A stretch of DNA of 64,000 nucleotides, from positions 77,083 to 141,082 of the forward strand of contig NZ_JAVXZY010000014.1 of NCBI RefSeq assembly GCF_032337115.1. The letters run 5' to 3'. Shown in pieces: positions 11,918 through 21,406 of the stretch (positions within the stretch are counted from its first letter, which is position 1; each line of letters begins with the position of its first letter). Source of the DNA: Roseateles_C aquae. Lineage in GTDB: Bacteria > Pseudomonadota > Gammaproteobacteria > Burkholderiales > Burkholderiaceae_C. The translations under genes were made by a program, and so were the position numbers. The notes beneath the pieces are model-generated. The model was not told the DNA's origin. It saw only the letters and a list, made by a program, of their open reading frames with translations, and made no database searches.

Positions 11918-13038
11918 CAGTCGCTCAGCCGCGCGGCGATGGCGCGGAACTCGGCCTGGATGTTGACGAAGGCGGCAACGATGGTGGGATCGAAGTGCTT
12001 GCCGGCCTCGGCCTCGATATGGGCGATCGCCTTCTCGACCGGCCAGGGCTCCTTGTAGACGCGGCGCATCGTCAGTGCATCAAACACATCGGCCAGCGCC
12101 ATCAGCCGCGCCGCCAGCGGGATGGCAGTGCCGCTCAGGCCGTCCGGGTAGCCGCTGCCGTCCCAGCGCTCATGGTGGTGATTGGCAATCGTGCGCGCCA
12201 CTTCCAGGAAGCGGATCGACTCGGGCAGCGGCTGGCTGTCATCGTCACCGCCAGCCTGGTGCATCTGGCGCACCTTGCTCAGCGCGCGTTCGATGGCCTG
12301 CCCACCGATGCGCGCATGGGTCTTCATGATTTCGAACTCTTCCGGCGTCAGCCGCCCGGGCTTGAGCAGGATGTGGTCCTGGATGCCGATCTTGCCGATG
12401 TCATGCATCGGCGCGGCCTTGACAATGCGCAGCAATTGGGCCTCATTGAGCTCCTCGGCAAAGCCGGACAGCGGCTGGAGCTGGCGCGCCAGCGCCTCAA
12501 CATAGCCTTGCGTGCGCAGGATGTGATTGCCGGTCTCGTTGTCGCGCGTCTCGGCCAGCTCGGCCAGCGCGCACAGGGTCAGGTCTTGTGCGATCAGGCT
12601 TTCGTGGGTGCGCCGCGCCACCTCGGCCTCCAACCAGCTGTTCTGGTCGGCCAGGCGGTCGCGTGAGCGCTTCAGCTCCAGCTGGGTGCGCACCCGGGCC
12701 AGCGCCACCGCCGGCTTGATCGGCTTGACGATGTAGTCGACCGCGCCCTCGGCAAAACCGCGTTCCTCATCCTGCTCGGCGCCCAGCGCGGTGACGAAGA
12801 TCACCGGCAGCTCGCAGGTGCGCGGGTCGGCCTTGAGCTTGGCCAGCATCGCGTAGCCATCGACCTCGGGCATCATGATGTCCAGCAGGATCAGATCGGG
12901 CAGCTCGCTGGACAGCAGGGCCAACGCACTGGCAGCCGAGCGGGCACCCAGCACCCGGTACTGCGGATTGAGCAGCTTGGACAGAACCGCCAGATTGAGC
13001 GGCTCATCATCAACCACCAGAACCGTCGGCCTGTGCAT
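11917..13038 (-). CDS. Response regulator with HD-GYP phosphodiesterase domain
   Basis: 373 residues from the ATG at 13038, which has an AGGAAG site 10 bp upstream. An N-terminal receiver (TVLVVDDEPLN; Asp in LILLDIMMPEVDG; K in VKPIKP) is followed by a short coiled segment and an HD-GYP domain with complete metal and substrate motifs: HDIGKIG, then HHHERWDGSGYPDGLSG. HD-GYP proteins hydrolyse cyclic-di-GMP to pGpG or GMP. It is the first gene of a two-gene operon with the hybrid kinase, which presumably phosphorylates the receiver. The intact motifs argue for an active phosphodiesterase. Confidence 0.9.
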
Positions 13039-13267
13039 CAGCGCGTCTTCCTGTGGAGGGCAACGCTTTGAGCTTACTGGAGAATGCCCGCTTTGGGTGC
13101 GTGCTGTGGGGCTTCTGCCGCGATGCCCTTGTCGCAACTCAAATCGGCGGCGCTGACGGCATCACGTTAATTTGTGCCTGGCGGCCGGAAAAGCCAGGGT
13201 GCTAAGCTGAAGCGCCCTGTTCTGGCCCGCACAGAACTGCTCGCCTACCCGTTTTTGCCCCGCCGTG

Positions 13268-14320
13268 ATGAAGCTCCCCGCGCTGCCTTCCCTGCTCGCC
13301 GCCGCCTGGCTGCTAGCCGCTGGTGTGGCCGCGGCGCAGCCTCGCGAGCTGGAACGCGCGGCGCGCGCCGAGGGGCAGGTCAACAGTGCCGGCATGCCCG
13401 ACCGCTGGGCCAACTGGGGCGAGACCTGGGCCGATCTGAAGCGCCTCTACGGGCTGCAGCATCAGGACGAGAACATGAACAGCGGCGACGAGATCGCCGC
13501 GATGGAGCAGCCCGGGCGCCGCCCCGGCATCGATATCGGCGATGTCGGCTTCGAGTTCGGTGCGCTGGCCCGCAGCCGCGGCGTCACCCGGGCGCACAAG
13601 CCGGCGAACTGGGCGCAAATCCCCGATTGGGCCAAAGACCCCGACGGCCATTGGGCGCTGGCCTACACCGGCACGATTGCCTTCATGGTCAATACCCGCC
13701 GCGTGGCCAGCGTGCCGCGCAGCTGGAAGGCGGTGTTCGACGGCGATTACAAGCTGCTGATCGGCGCCGTTGGCCCGACCGCGCAGGCCAATGCCGGCGT
13801 GCTGGCCGCGGCGATTGCACTCGGCGGCGCCGAGACGCGGCTGCAGCCGGCGCTGGAGAAGTTCGCCCAGCTGGCCCGCCAGGGCCGGCTGCTGACCGAC
13901 AACCCCGGCGCCGCCCAGATCGAGAAGCTGGACGCCGACGTGTTCGTGATGTGGGACTTCATCGCGCTGGACAAGCGGGCGCGGATGCGCCGCCCGGAAG
14001 ACTATGAAATCCTGATCCCCAGCGATGGCTCGGTGACCAGCGGCTACACGCCCATCATCAACAAGCACGCCGCCCACCCGAATGCGGCGCAGCTGGCGCG
14101 CGAGTACATCTTCAGCGATGCCGGGCAGATCAACCTGGCCCGCGGTCATGCGCGGCCGATACGGATCGAGCACCTGAACCTGCCGGAATCGGTGCGCGGC
14201 CAGCTGCTCGACAGTGCCCAGTACCAAAGCGCTCGCGTCGTCTACCCGGCCATCTGGGCCTGGGAAGTGAAGAAGCTGCCGGCGCTGTGGCAGCGCGAGG
14301 TCTTGGGCGCCGCGCGTTGA
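13268..14320 (+). CDS. Orphan extracellular solute-binding protein (polyamine/iron type fold)
   Basis: About 350 residues. ATG at 13268 directly follows an in-frame GTG at 13265. A Sec signal (LPSLLAAAWLLAAGVAAAQP) precedes a type 2 periplasmic binding fold: VNSAGMPDRWANWGETWADL, IDIGDVGFEFG, WALAYTGTIAFMVNTRRV, TSGYTPIINKHAAHPNAAQLAREYIFS. It resembles the ABC substrate-binding group that takes up iron, spermidine/putrescine or similar ligands; substrate not inferable. No permease or ATPase gene is adjacent, so it may serve a distant transporter or a sensory system. Monocistronic between the HD-GYP gene (divergent) and the oxidoreductase operon. Confidence 0.75.
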   Translation: MKLPALPSLLAAAWLLAAGVAAAQPRELERAARAEGQVNSAGMPDRWANWGETWADLKRLYGLQHQDENMNSGDEIAAMEQPGRRPGIDIGDVGFEFGALARSRGVTRAHKPANWAQIPDWAKDPDGHWALAYTGTIAFMVNTRRVASVPRSWKAVFDGDYKLLIGAVGPTAQANAGVLAAAIALGGAETRLQPALEKFAQLARQGRLLTDNPGAAQIEKLDADVFVMWDFIALDKRARMRRPEDYEILIPSDGSVTSGYTPIINKHAAHPNAAQLAREYIFSDAGQINLARGHARPIRIEHLNLPESVRGQLLDSAQYQSARVVYPAIWAWEVKKLPALWQREVLGAAR

Positions 14321-14460
14321 TCCCTGTCTGACGCTGGGGTTTGCCCGCGCATTCCAGTTTGCTGCGGCGGGCGTAGACTGCAACGCACAGCGGGGCTGCA
14401 AACCGGTGCGCCATGCACCACAAGGCGGTTCGGCTGGGTCAGCACAGGAGGACGCCCCAG

Positions 14461-16248
14461 GTGCAACGCAGCGATACCGCCGATCCGGCCTATTTCCACA
14501 AGGTTGTTGATTGCCAGTGGGCCTGCCCGGCCCATACCCCCGTCCCCGAATACATCCGCCTGATTGCCCAGGGTCGTTACGACGAGGCCTATATGGTCAA
14601 CTGGGTGTCCAACGTCTTCCCCGGCGTGCTCGGCCGCACCTGCGACCGGCCCTGCGAGCCGGCCTGCCGGCGCGGCCGCGTCGAGGAGAAGAACGTTGGC
14701 GACAAAAAGCCCGAGGCGGTGGCCATCTGCCGCCTGAAGCGGGTGGCGGCCGATCACAAGAGCGAGGAGCTGCGCGCACTGCTGCCCCAGCCGCTGCCGC
14801 GCAATGGCCGGCGCGTCGCCTGTGTCGGCGCCGGGCCGGCCTCGCTGACCGTGGCTCGCGACCTGGCGACCCAGGGCTATGCGGTGACGGTGTTCGATGG
14901 CGAGGCCAAGGCCGGCGGCTTCATCCGCAGCCAGATTCCGCGCTTTCGCCTGCCCGAGCAGGTGATCGACGAGGAATGCGGCTACATCCTCGGCCTCGGT
15001 GTCGAGTTCCGCGCCGGCCAGCGCATCGACTCGATGAAGCAGCTGCTGGCCGAGGGCTTTGATGCCGTCTTCGTCGGCTGCGGCGCGCCGCGTGGCCGCG
15101 ACCTGGCGCTGCCGGGCCGGAGCGAGGCCGCGGCGCAGATCCGCATCGGCATCGACTGGTTGGCCTCGGTGTCCTTCGGCCATGTGACGAGCGTGCAGCC
15201 GCGCGTCATCGTGCTGGGCGGCGGCAATACCGCGATGGACTGCTGCCGCTCGGCGCGCCGGCTCGGCGCCGACAGCGTTACCGTGGCGGTGCGCAGCGGC
15301 TATGCGCAGATGAAGGCCTCGCCCTGGGAAAAGGAAGACGCCGAGCACGAGGGCATCCCCATCCTCGACTTCCATGTGCCGTTGGCCTTCGAGCATGACG
15401 GCGGTCGGCTCACCGGCATGCGCTTCAAGCGGGCGCAGACCGGTGACGAGATCGTCATTCCCTGCGACGAGGTGCTGATCGCCGTCGGCCAGGAGAATGC
15501 CTTTCCCTGGATAGAACGCGATGCGGGTATCGCCTTCAACGAGCACGGCCTGCCGGTGCTCGATGCGCAGAGCTTTCAGTCCAGCCTGCCCCAGGTCTTC
15601 TTCGGCGGCGATGCGGCCTTCGGCCCCAAGAACATCATCACCGCCGTGGCCCAGGGCCATGAGGCCGCCGTGTCGATCGACCGCTTCCTGCACGGCGAAG
15701 CGCTCACACAGCGGCCGGCGCCGCATGTCAATCTGCTGTCGCAGAAGATGGGCATACACGAATGGAGTTATGACAATGCCGTGGCCCCGGAGCTGCGCCA
15801 CAAGGTGCCCTGGGCGGCGGCAGAGCGGGCGCTGGCCAGCATCCGTGTCGAGGTTGAGCTGGGCTTTGACGCCGCCACCGCTTTCAAGGAGGCGCAGCGC
15901 TGCCTGAACTGCGATGTGCAGACGGTGTTCAGCGACAAGCTCTGCATCGAATGCGATGCCTGTGCCGACATCTGCCCGATGGACAGCATCAGCTTTGTGC
16001 CCAATGGCGAGGAGGCCGAGCTGCGCGAACGGCTGCGCGCACCGGCGCTGAACGCCGAGCAGGCGCTCTACGTCAGCGGCGCGCTGAAGACCACGCGGGT
16101 GATGGTCAAGGACGAAGACGTCTGCCTGCACTGCGGCCTGTGCGCCGAACGTTGCCCGACCGGCGCCTGGGACATGCAGAAATTCCTGCTGCAGACGACC
16201 AAGGCCGGCCCGGGCTGCAGAGACCAGCAGACCAGGAGGGCGACATAG
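14461..16248 (+). CDS. FAD/NAD(P)-binding, [4Fe-4S] GltD-like electron-transfer subunit of 2-oxoacid oxidoreductase
   Basis: 595 residues from GTG 14461, chosen because AGGAGG lies 9 nt upstream; an ATG at 14413 without a ribosome-binding site would add 16 residues. N-terminal Fe-S motif CDRPCEPACRR, FAD site VGAGPASL, NAD(P) site VLGGGNTAMDC, a second FAD segment VFFGGDAAFGPKNI, then two ferredoxin clusters near the end, CIECDACADICP and CLHCGLCAERCP. This is the glutamate-synthase small-subunit fold fused to a 2[4Fe-4S] ferredoxin. It sits one base upstream of the alpha-subunit gene. The likely role is to pass electrons between NADP(H) and the oxidoreductase, as in the NADP-linked 2-oxoglutarate oxidoreductase of Azoarcus. 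Confidence 0.8.
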   Translation: MQRSDTADPAYFHKVVDCQWACPAHTPVPEYIRLIAQGRYDEAYMVNWVSNVFPGVLGRTCDRPCEPACRRGRVEEKNVGDKKPEAVAICRLKRVAADHKSEELRALLPQPLPRNGRRVACVGAGPASLTVARDLATQGYAVTVFDGEAKAGGFIRSQIPRFRLPEQVIDEECGYILGLGVEFRAGQRIDSMKQLLAEGFDAVFVGCGAPRGRDLALPGRSEAAAQIRIGIDWLASVSFGHVTSVQPRVIVLGGGNTAMDCCRSARRLGADSVTVAVRSGYAQMKASPWEKEDAEHEGIPILDFHVPLAFEHDGGRLTGMRFKRAQTGDEIVIPCDEVLIAVGQENAFPWIERDAGIAFNEHGLPVLDAQSFQSSLPQVFFGGDAAFGPKNIITAVAQGHEAAVSIDRFLHGEALTQRPAPHVNLLSQKMGIHEWSYDNAVAPELRHKVPWAAAERALASIRVEVELGFDAATAFKEAQRCLNCDVQTVFSDKLCIECDACADICPMDSISFVPNGEEAELRERLRAPALNAEQALYVSGALKTTRVMVKDEDVCLHCGLCAERCPTGAWDMQKFLLQTTKAGPGCRDQQTRRAT

Positions 16249-16249
16249 C

Positions 16250-18103
16250 ATGAGCCGAATAGAAGCCGTCAACGACTTCGTCGTCAAGTTCGCCAATGTG
16301 AACGGGTCTGGTTCGGCCTCGGCCAACGAGCTGTTCGCCAAGGCGATTCTGCGCATGGGCGTGCCGGTCAGCCCGCGCAATATCTTCCCGAGCAATATCC
16401 AGGGCCTGCCGACCTGGTACGAGGTGCGCGTCAGCGAGGCCGGTTGGCTGGGCCGGCGCGGCGGCGTCGACATGATGGTGGCGATGAACCCGCAGACCTG
16501 GGACCAGGACCTGAAGGAAATCAGCCCCGGCGGCTATCTGTTCTACGACTCGACCCGGCCGTTGCCCCCCAGCGCCTTTCGCAGCGACATCCATGTGATC
16601 GCGATGCCGGTCACGGCGATCTGCAACGCCACCTATGAGGACTCGCGGCAGCGCCAGCTGTTCAAGAACATCATGGTGCTGGGCGCGCTGTCGCAGCTGA
16701 TGGACATGGACCCGGCCGAGATCGAACGGCTGTTCGCCGAGCAGTACCGCGGCAAGGAGCGGCTGCTGGACTCCAATGTGCGCGCCCTGCATGCCGGCCG
16801 CGAGTTTGCTCGCGATCATTTGCAGCCGCCGCAGGGCGAGGGCCTGGGCCTGAAGGTGCGGCGGGCCGATCGCATCGGCGAGCGCATCTTTGTCGATGGC
16901 AATAGCGCGGCGGCGCTGGGCTGCGTTTATGGCGGCGCCACCGTCTGCGCCTGGTATCCGATCACGCCCTCGTCCTCGGTGGCCGAGGCCTTCGAGAAAT
17001 ACTGTGCCAAGTACCGCGTCGATCCGGCCACGGGACAAAAACGTTATGCCATCGTCCAGGCCGAGGACGAGATCGCCTCCATCGGCATGATCACCGGCGC
17101 CGGCTGGAACGGCGCGCGTGCCTTCACCGCCACCTCGGGGCCGGGCGTCTCGCTGATGACCGAGTTCCTCGGCCTGGCCTATTTCGCCGAGATCCCGCTG
17201 ACCATCATCGATGTGCAGCGCGGCGGTCCGTCCACCGGCATGCCCACGCGCACCCAGCAGGCCGATCTGCTGTCCAGCGCCTATGCCTCGCATGGCGACA
17301 CCAAGCATGTGCTGCTGCTGCCCGAGGACCCGAAGGAATGCTTCGAGCACGCGGCCGCGGCGCTGGACCTGGCCGACCGGCTGCAGACCCCCGTCTTTGT
17401 GCTGACCGATCTGGACATCGGCATGAACCAGCGCCTGTGCGAGCCGCTGCAGTGGGACGACAGCCGCCGCTACGACCGCGGCAAGGTGATGACGGCCGAG
17501 GAGCTCGAAGCCGGCCGCGACTTCGGTCGCTACAAGGATGTGGACGGTGATGGCATTCCCTGGCGCACGCTGCCCGGCACCCATCCGAGCAAGGGCGCCT
17601 ACTTCACCCGTGGCACCACCCGCGATGCCTATGCGCGCTACTCGGAGGCCGGCGCCGACTACCTCTACAACGTCGAGCGCCTGCTGAAGAAATTCGCCAC
17701 CGCGGCGACGCTGGTGCCGCAGCCGCTGCTGCAGCCGGCGGCGCAGAAGACGCGGCTGGGCGTGATCTATTTCGGTTCGACCTCACCGGCCATGGCTGAG
17801 GCGCTGGCGGCGCTGGCCGAGGCCGGCATCCACCTCGATGCGTTGCGCCTGCGCGCCTTCCCCTTCCCGGACAGCGTGCGCGAGTTCTGCGCCGCGCATG
17901 ACCAGGTCTTCGTCGTCGAGCAGAACCGCGATGCGCAGATGCGCACGTTGCTGATCAACGAGCTGGAGCTGGCGCCGGCGCGGCTGACCAAGCTGCTGCA
18001 TTTCGATGGCACGCCGATCACCGCGCGCTTCATCACCCAGGCCATCACCCAGCATGTGCACCAGCTGGCCACGCTACCCAGAGAAGAGGGCACCCGCGCA
18101 TGA
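16250..18103 (+). CDS. 2-oxoacid:acceptor oxidoreductase, fused gamma-alpha subunit
   Basis: 617 residues. The N-terminal ~190 residues are the gamma domain (VNGSGSASANELFAKAI, EVRVSEAGWLGRRGG). The alpha (pyrimidine-binding) domain starts near residue 215 (IFVDGNSAAALGC, ITPSSSVAEAFE, EDEIASIGMITGA, TATSGPGVSLMTEF, RGGPSTGMPTRTQQADL). This is the KorA arrangement of 2-oxoglutarate/2-oxoacid:ferredoxin oxidoreductases. With the beta subunit it oxidatively decarboxylates a 2-oxoacid to the acyl-CoA using thiamine diphosphate. AGGAGG lies 10 nt before the ATG. Its stop overlaps the beta gene start (ATGA). Confidence 0.88.
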   Translation: MSRIEAVNDFVVKFANVNGSGSASANELFAKAILRMGVPVSPRNIFPSNIQGLPTWYEVRVSEAGWLGRRGGVDMMVAMNPQTWDQDLKEISPGGYLFYDSTRPLPPSAFRSDIHVIAMPVTAICNATYEDSRQRQLFKNIMVLGALSQLMDMDPAEIERLFAEQYRGKERLLDSNVRALHAGREFARDHLQPPQGEGLGLKVRRADRIGERIFVDGNSAAALGCVYGGATVCAWYPITPSSSVAEAFEKYCAKYRVDPATGQKRYAIVQAEDEIASIGMITGAGWNGARAFTATSGPGVSLMTEFLGLAYFAEIPLTIIDVQRGGPSTGMPTRTQQADLLSSAYASHGDTKHVLLLPEDPKECFEHAAAALDLADRLQTPVFVLTDLDIGMNQRLCEPLQWDDSRRYDRGKVMTAEELEAGRDFGRYKDVDGDGIPWRTLPGTHPSKGAYFTRGTTRDAYARYSEAGADYLYNVERLLKKFATAATLVPQPLLQPAAQKTRLGVIYFGSTSPAMAEALAALAEAGIHLDALRLRAFPFPDSVREFCAAHDQVFVVEQNRDAQMRTLLINELELAPARLTKLLHFDGTPITARFITQAITQHVHQLATLPREEGTRA

Positions 18104-19152
18104 CCTATATCGCCAAGCCCCGGCTGCACCATCCCAGCCTGCAGAAGAACGCGGTCGGCTACACGCGGCGCGATTACGAGGGCAAGGTCTCCACCCTGTG
18201 TGCCGGCTGCGGACACGATTCGGTGTCGGCCGCCATCGTGCAGGCCTGCTGGCAGCTCGATATCGAGCCGCACCGCGTTGCCAAGCTCAGCGGCATCGGT
18301 TGTTCCAGCAAAACGCCGGACTACTTCCTTGGCGCCAGCCATGGTTTCAACACCGTGCATGGCCGCATGCCTAGCGTGCTGACCGGCGCCAATCTGGCCA
18401 ATCGCGAGCTGCTCTACCTGGGCATCTCCGGCGATGGCGATTCGGCCTCCATCGGCCTGGGCCAGTTCGCCCATGCGATGCGGCGCGGCGTGCGCATGGT
18501 CTATATCGTCGAGAACAACGGCGTCTACGGCCTGACCAAGGGGCAATTCAGCGCCACCGCCGACCGCGGCTCGGTGGCCAAGAAGGGCGCGGTCAACCAC
18601 GATGCGGCGATCGATCTGGTCGGCCTGGCGCTGCAGCTGGGCGCGACTTACGTGGCGCGCGGTTTCAGCGGCGACAAGACCCAGCTGGTGCCGCTGATCG
18701 AAGGCGCCATCCGCCATGGTGGCGCCGCCTTCATCGATGTGATCAGCCCCTGCGTCGCGTTCAACAACCATGCCGGCAGCACGCGCAGCTACGACCATGT
18801 GCGCGAGCACAACGAGGCGCTGAACCGGATCGACTTCATCGATCTGGCCGCCGAGCAGACCGCCCCCGCCGATGCCGCGCTGATCGAAGTGCCGCAGCAC
18901 GACGGCAGCACCCTGCGCCTGCGCCGCCTGCACGCCGGCTACGACCCGACCGACCGGCTGGCAGCGATGAACCAGCTGCAGACGCTGCAGGCCGCCGGCG
19001 AGATCCCGACCGGGCTGCTCTATCTGGACCCAGCCGCCAGCGATCTGCACCAGGCGCTCAACACCGTCGCCGCGCCGCTGAACCGGCTGGCCGAGGCCGA
19101 GCTCTGCCCGGGCAGCGCGCTGCTGGCCAAGCTCAACGCCCAGCTGCGCTGA
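18100..19152 (+). CDS. 2-oxoacid:acceptor oxidoreductase beta subunit (TPP- and Fe-S-binding)
   Basis: 350 residues. The N-terminus has a cluster motif CAGCGHDS and GIGCSSKTP. The thiamine diphosphate site is GISGDGDSASIGLGQFAH...VENNGVYGLTKGQ, giving the GDG...N pattern for Mg-TPP. This is KorB-like. It starts inside the alpha gene stop (ATGA). The operon of FAD/Fe-S subunit, alpha and beta is self-contained, with acceptor reductase and decarboxylase in one transcript. Substrate choice (2-oxoglutarate or another 2-oxoacid) cannot be settled from sequence alone. Confidence 0.88.
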   Translation: MTYIAKPRLHHPSLQKNAVGYTRRDYEGKVSTLCAGCGHDSVSAAIVQACWQLDIEPHRVAKLSGIGCSSKTPDYFLGASHGFNTVHGRMPSVLTGANLANRELLYLGISGDGDSASIGLGQFAHAMRRGVRMVYIVENNGVYGLTKGQFSATADRGSVAKKGAVNHDAAIDLVGLALQLGATYVARGFSGDKTQLVPLIEGAIRHGGAAFIDVISPCVAFNNHAGSTRSYDHVREHNEALNRIDFIDLAAEQTAPADAALIEVPQHDGSTLRLRRLHAGYDPTDRLAAMNQLQTLQAAGEIPTGLLYLDPAASDLHQALNTVAAPLNRLAEAELCPGSALLAKLNAQLR

Positions 19153-19244
19153 AGCGGCTGTCTGCAGGGGCAGGACCCATGTCATTTGGGCGCGAGCCCA
19201 CGCTGAGCCAGAATGCGCGTTTCGCATTCAACGAAGCCAAGACC

Positions 19245-21356
19245 ATGTCCCTCCTGCGCCCCGCATCGAGCCAGCCGCTGCTGGCTTCCCTGGCCCTGTT
19301 CTGCAGCCTGGCCTGGCCCACGGCCCAAGCCGCCGAGCCGGCACCGTCGGCCGCCAAGGAAGGCCCGCTGGCGGCGCTGCCCTACACGCCGGCGCTGGAC
19401 CTGCCCTCGATGGACCGCACGGTCGACCCCTGCGAAGACTTCTACCAGTTCGCCTGCGGCGGCTGGATGACCAACAACCCGGTGCCGGACGATCAGTCGC
19501 GCTGGTCGGTCTACGCCAAGATGGCCAATGAAAACCAGCGCTATCTGTGGGGCACGCTGGAGCGCCTGGCTGGTGAGCGCAAGGCCGGTGCGGCCCTGAA
19601 CGCCAACCAGGCCAAGATGGCCGATTACTGGGGCGCCTGCATGAACGAGGAGGCCGCCAATGCCGCCGGCCTCGCGCCGCTGCAGCCGCTGCTGGCGCAG
19701 ATCCAGGGCCTGAGCAGCAAGAAGCAGCTGCCGGTGCTGATCGCCGCGCTGCACCTGCAGCTGGGCAATGAGCGCGTGCTGTTCGGCTTCGGCGCCAACC
19801 AGGATTTCGCCAACGCGAACCAGGTGATCGCCTTCGCGATGGCCGGCGGCATCAGCCTGCCGGACCGCGATATGTACCTGAAGGGCGACGAGAAGTCGGT
19901 GCAGCTGCGCCAGCAGTACGAGCGCCACATCGCCCGTGTCTTCGAGGTACTGGGCGACAGGCCCGAGGCGGCCGCGGCGGCCGCCAAGCTGGTGCTGGCC
20001 ACCGAGACCGGCCTGGCCCAGCAAATGCTCAGCCGTGTCGACAAGCGCGACCCCTACAAGACCTTCCACAAGATGAACGCCCGCGGCCTGCAGGCGCTGA
20101 CCCCCGGCTTCGACTGGGCCGCCTACCGCCAGGCGCTGGCCGTGCCGGCCAAGCTGAACACCTACAACGTCACCGAGCCGGCCTTCTTCAAGGCGCTGGA
20201 CAAGCGCCTGCAGCAGATGAGTCTGGACGAGATCAAGACCTATCTGCGCTGGCAGGCCGCCAGCAGCATGGCGCCCTATCTGAACAACGAGCTGGTGCAG
20301 CTGAACTTCGACTTCTTCGGCCAGGCGCTTAACGGCGTGCCGCAGCTGAAGGCGCGCTGGAAGCGCTGCGTCGAGCTGGTTGACGCGCAGCTGGGCGAGG
20401 CGCTGGGTCAGGAGTTCGTGGCCAAGAACTTCAGCCCCGAGTTGAAAAAAGCCACCCAGCAGATGACCACCGAGATCGAGCAGGCGATGGCCGACAGCGT
20501 CAAGCATCTGCCCTGGATGAGCGAGGCGACCAAGGCGCGCGCGATGCAGAAGCTGCACAGCATCGTCAACAAGATCGGCTACCCGGACCAGTGGCGCGAC
20601 TACAGCGCCTTCGCCGTCAAAGCCGGCGATTTTGTCGGTAATGTGCAGCGCGGCAATGCCTTCGAGGCACGCCGCCAACTGGCCAAGATCGGCAAGCCGC
20701 TGGACCGCGGCGAATGGGGCATGACGCCGCAGACCGTCAACGCCTACTACAGCGCGCAGATGAACGATATGAACTTCCCGGCCGCCGTGCTGCAGCCGCC
20801 GCTGTTCGATGCCAGCATCGACATCGCGCCCAGCTATGGCAACACCGGCGGCACGATCGGCCATGAGTTGATCCACGGCTTCGACGACGAGGGCCGCCAG
20901 TTCGATGCCAAGGGCAATCTGAAGGACTGGTGGACCAAGAAGGACGCCAAGGCTTTTGAGCAACGCGCCGCCTGCGTGGTTGACCAGTACGCCCAGTACA
21001 CCATCGTTGACGACATCAAGATCAACAGCAAGCTGACGCTGGGCGAGGACCTGGCCGACCTCGGCGGCATGGTGCTGGCGCTGGCCGCCTGGCGCAAGCA
21101 CACCGAAACGATGAAGCTGGAGCCGCGCGACGGCTTCACGCCCGAGCAGCGCTTCTTCATCGGCTTCGCGCAATGGGACTGCAACACCGCCCGCCCCGAG
21201 GCGCTGCGTGTGCAGGCGCTGACCAACCCGCACTCGCCGGGCCGCTACCGCATCAATGGCGTGGCCGTGAACATGCCCGAGTTCGCAAAGGCCTTTGCCT
21301 GCAAGCCGGGGCAGAAGATGGTCAAGCCGGACGCCGAGCGTTGCAAGGTCTGGTAA
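19245..21356 (+). CDS. M13 family zinc metallopeptidase (neprilysin/PepO type)
   Basis: 703 residues from the ATG at 19245, which begins a clean Sec signal peptide (LLASLALFCSLAWPTAQAAE); an upstream ATG at 19179 would add 22 residues before it. The M13 N-domain begins with VDPCEDFYQFACGGW. The catalytic zinc site is HELIHGFDDEGRQ with the third ligand Glu in GEDLADLGG. The C-terminus CKVW is typical of the family. Periplasmic or secreted peptidases of this group cleave small peptides. Stands alone; the next gene is 50 bp downstream on the same strand. Confidence 0.92.
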   Translation: MSLLRPASSQPLLASLALFCSLAWPTAQAAEPAPSAAKEGPLAALPYTPALDLPSMDRTVDPCEDFYQFACGGWMTNNPVPDDQSRWSVYAKMANENQRYLWGTLERLAGERKAGAALNANQAKMADYWGACMNEEAANAAGLAPLQPLLAQIQGLSSKKQLPVLIAALHLQLGNERVLFGFGANQDFANANQVIAFAMAGGISLPDRDMYLKGDEKSVQLRQQYERHIARVFEVLGDRPEAAAAAAKLVLATETGLAQQMLSRVDKRDPYKTFHKMNARGLQALTPGFDWAAYRQALAVPAKLNTYNVTEPAFFKALDKRLQQMSLDEIKTYLRWQAASSMAPYLNNELVQLNFDFFGQALNGVPQLKARWKRCVELVDAQLGEALGQEFVAKNFSPELKKATQQMTTEIEQAMADSVKHLPWMSEATKARAMQKLHSIVNKIGYPDQWRDYSAFAVKAGDFVGNVQRGNAFEARRQLAKIGKPLDRGEWGMTPQTVNAYYSAQMNDMNFPAAVLQPPLFDASIDIAPSYGNTGGTIGHELIHGFDDEGRQFDAKGNLKDWWTKKDAKAFEQRAACVVDQYAQYTIVDDIKINSKLTLGEDLADLGGMVLALAAWRKHTETMKLEPRDGFTPEQRFFIGFAQWDCNTARPEALRVQALTNPHSPGRYRINGVAVNMPEFAKAFACKPGQKMVKPDAERCKVW

Positions 21357-21406
21357 GCGGCCTGGTGCTTGCGCTTGTCGCTCAGACCTGAAAGACTGCA
21401 GCCACG

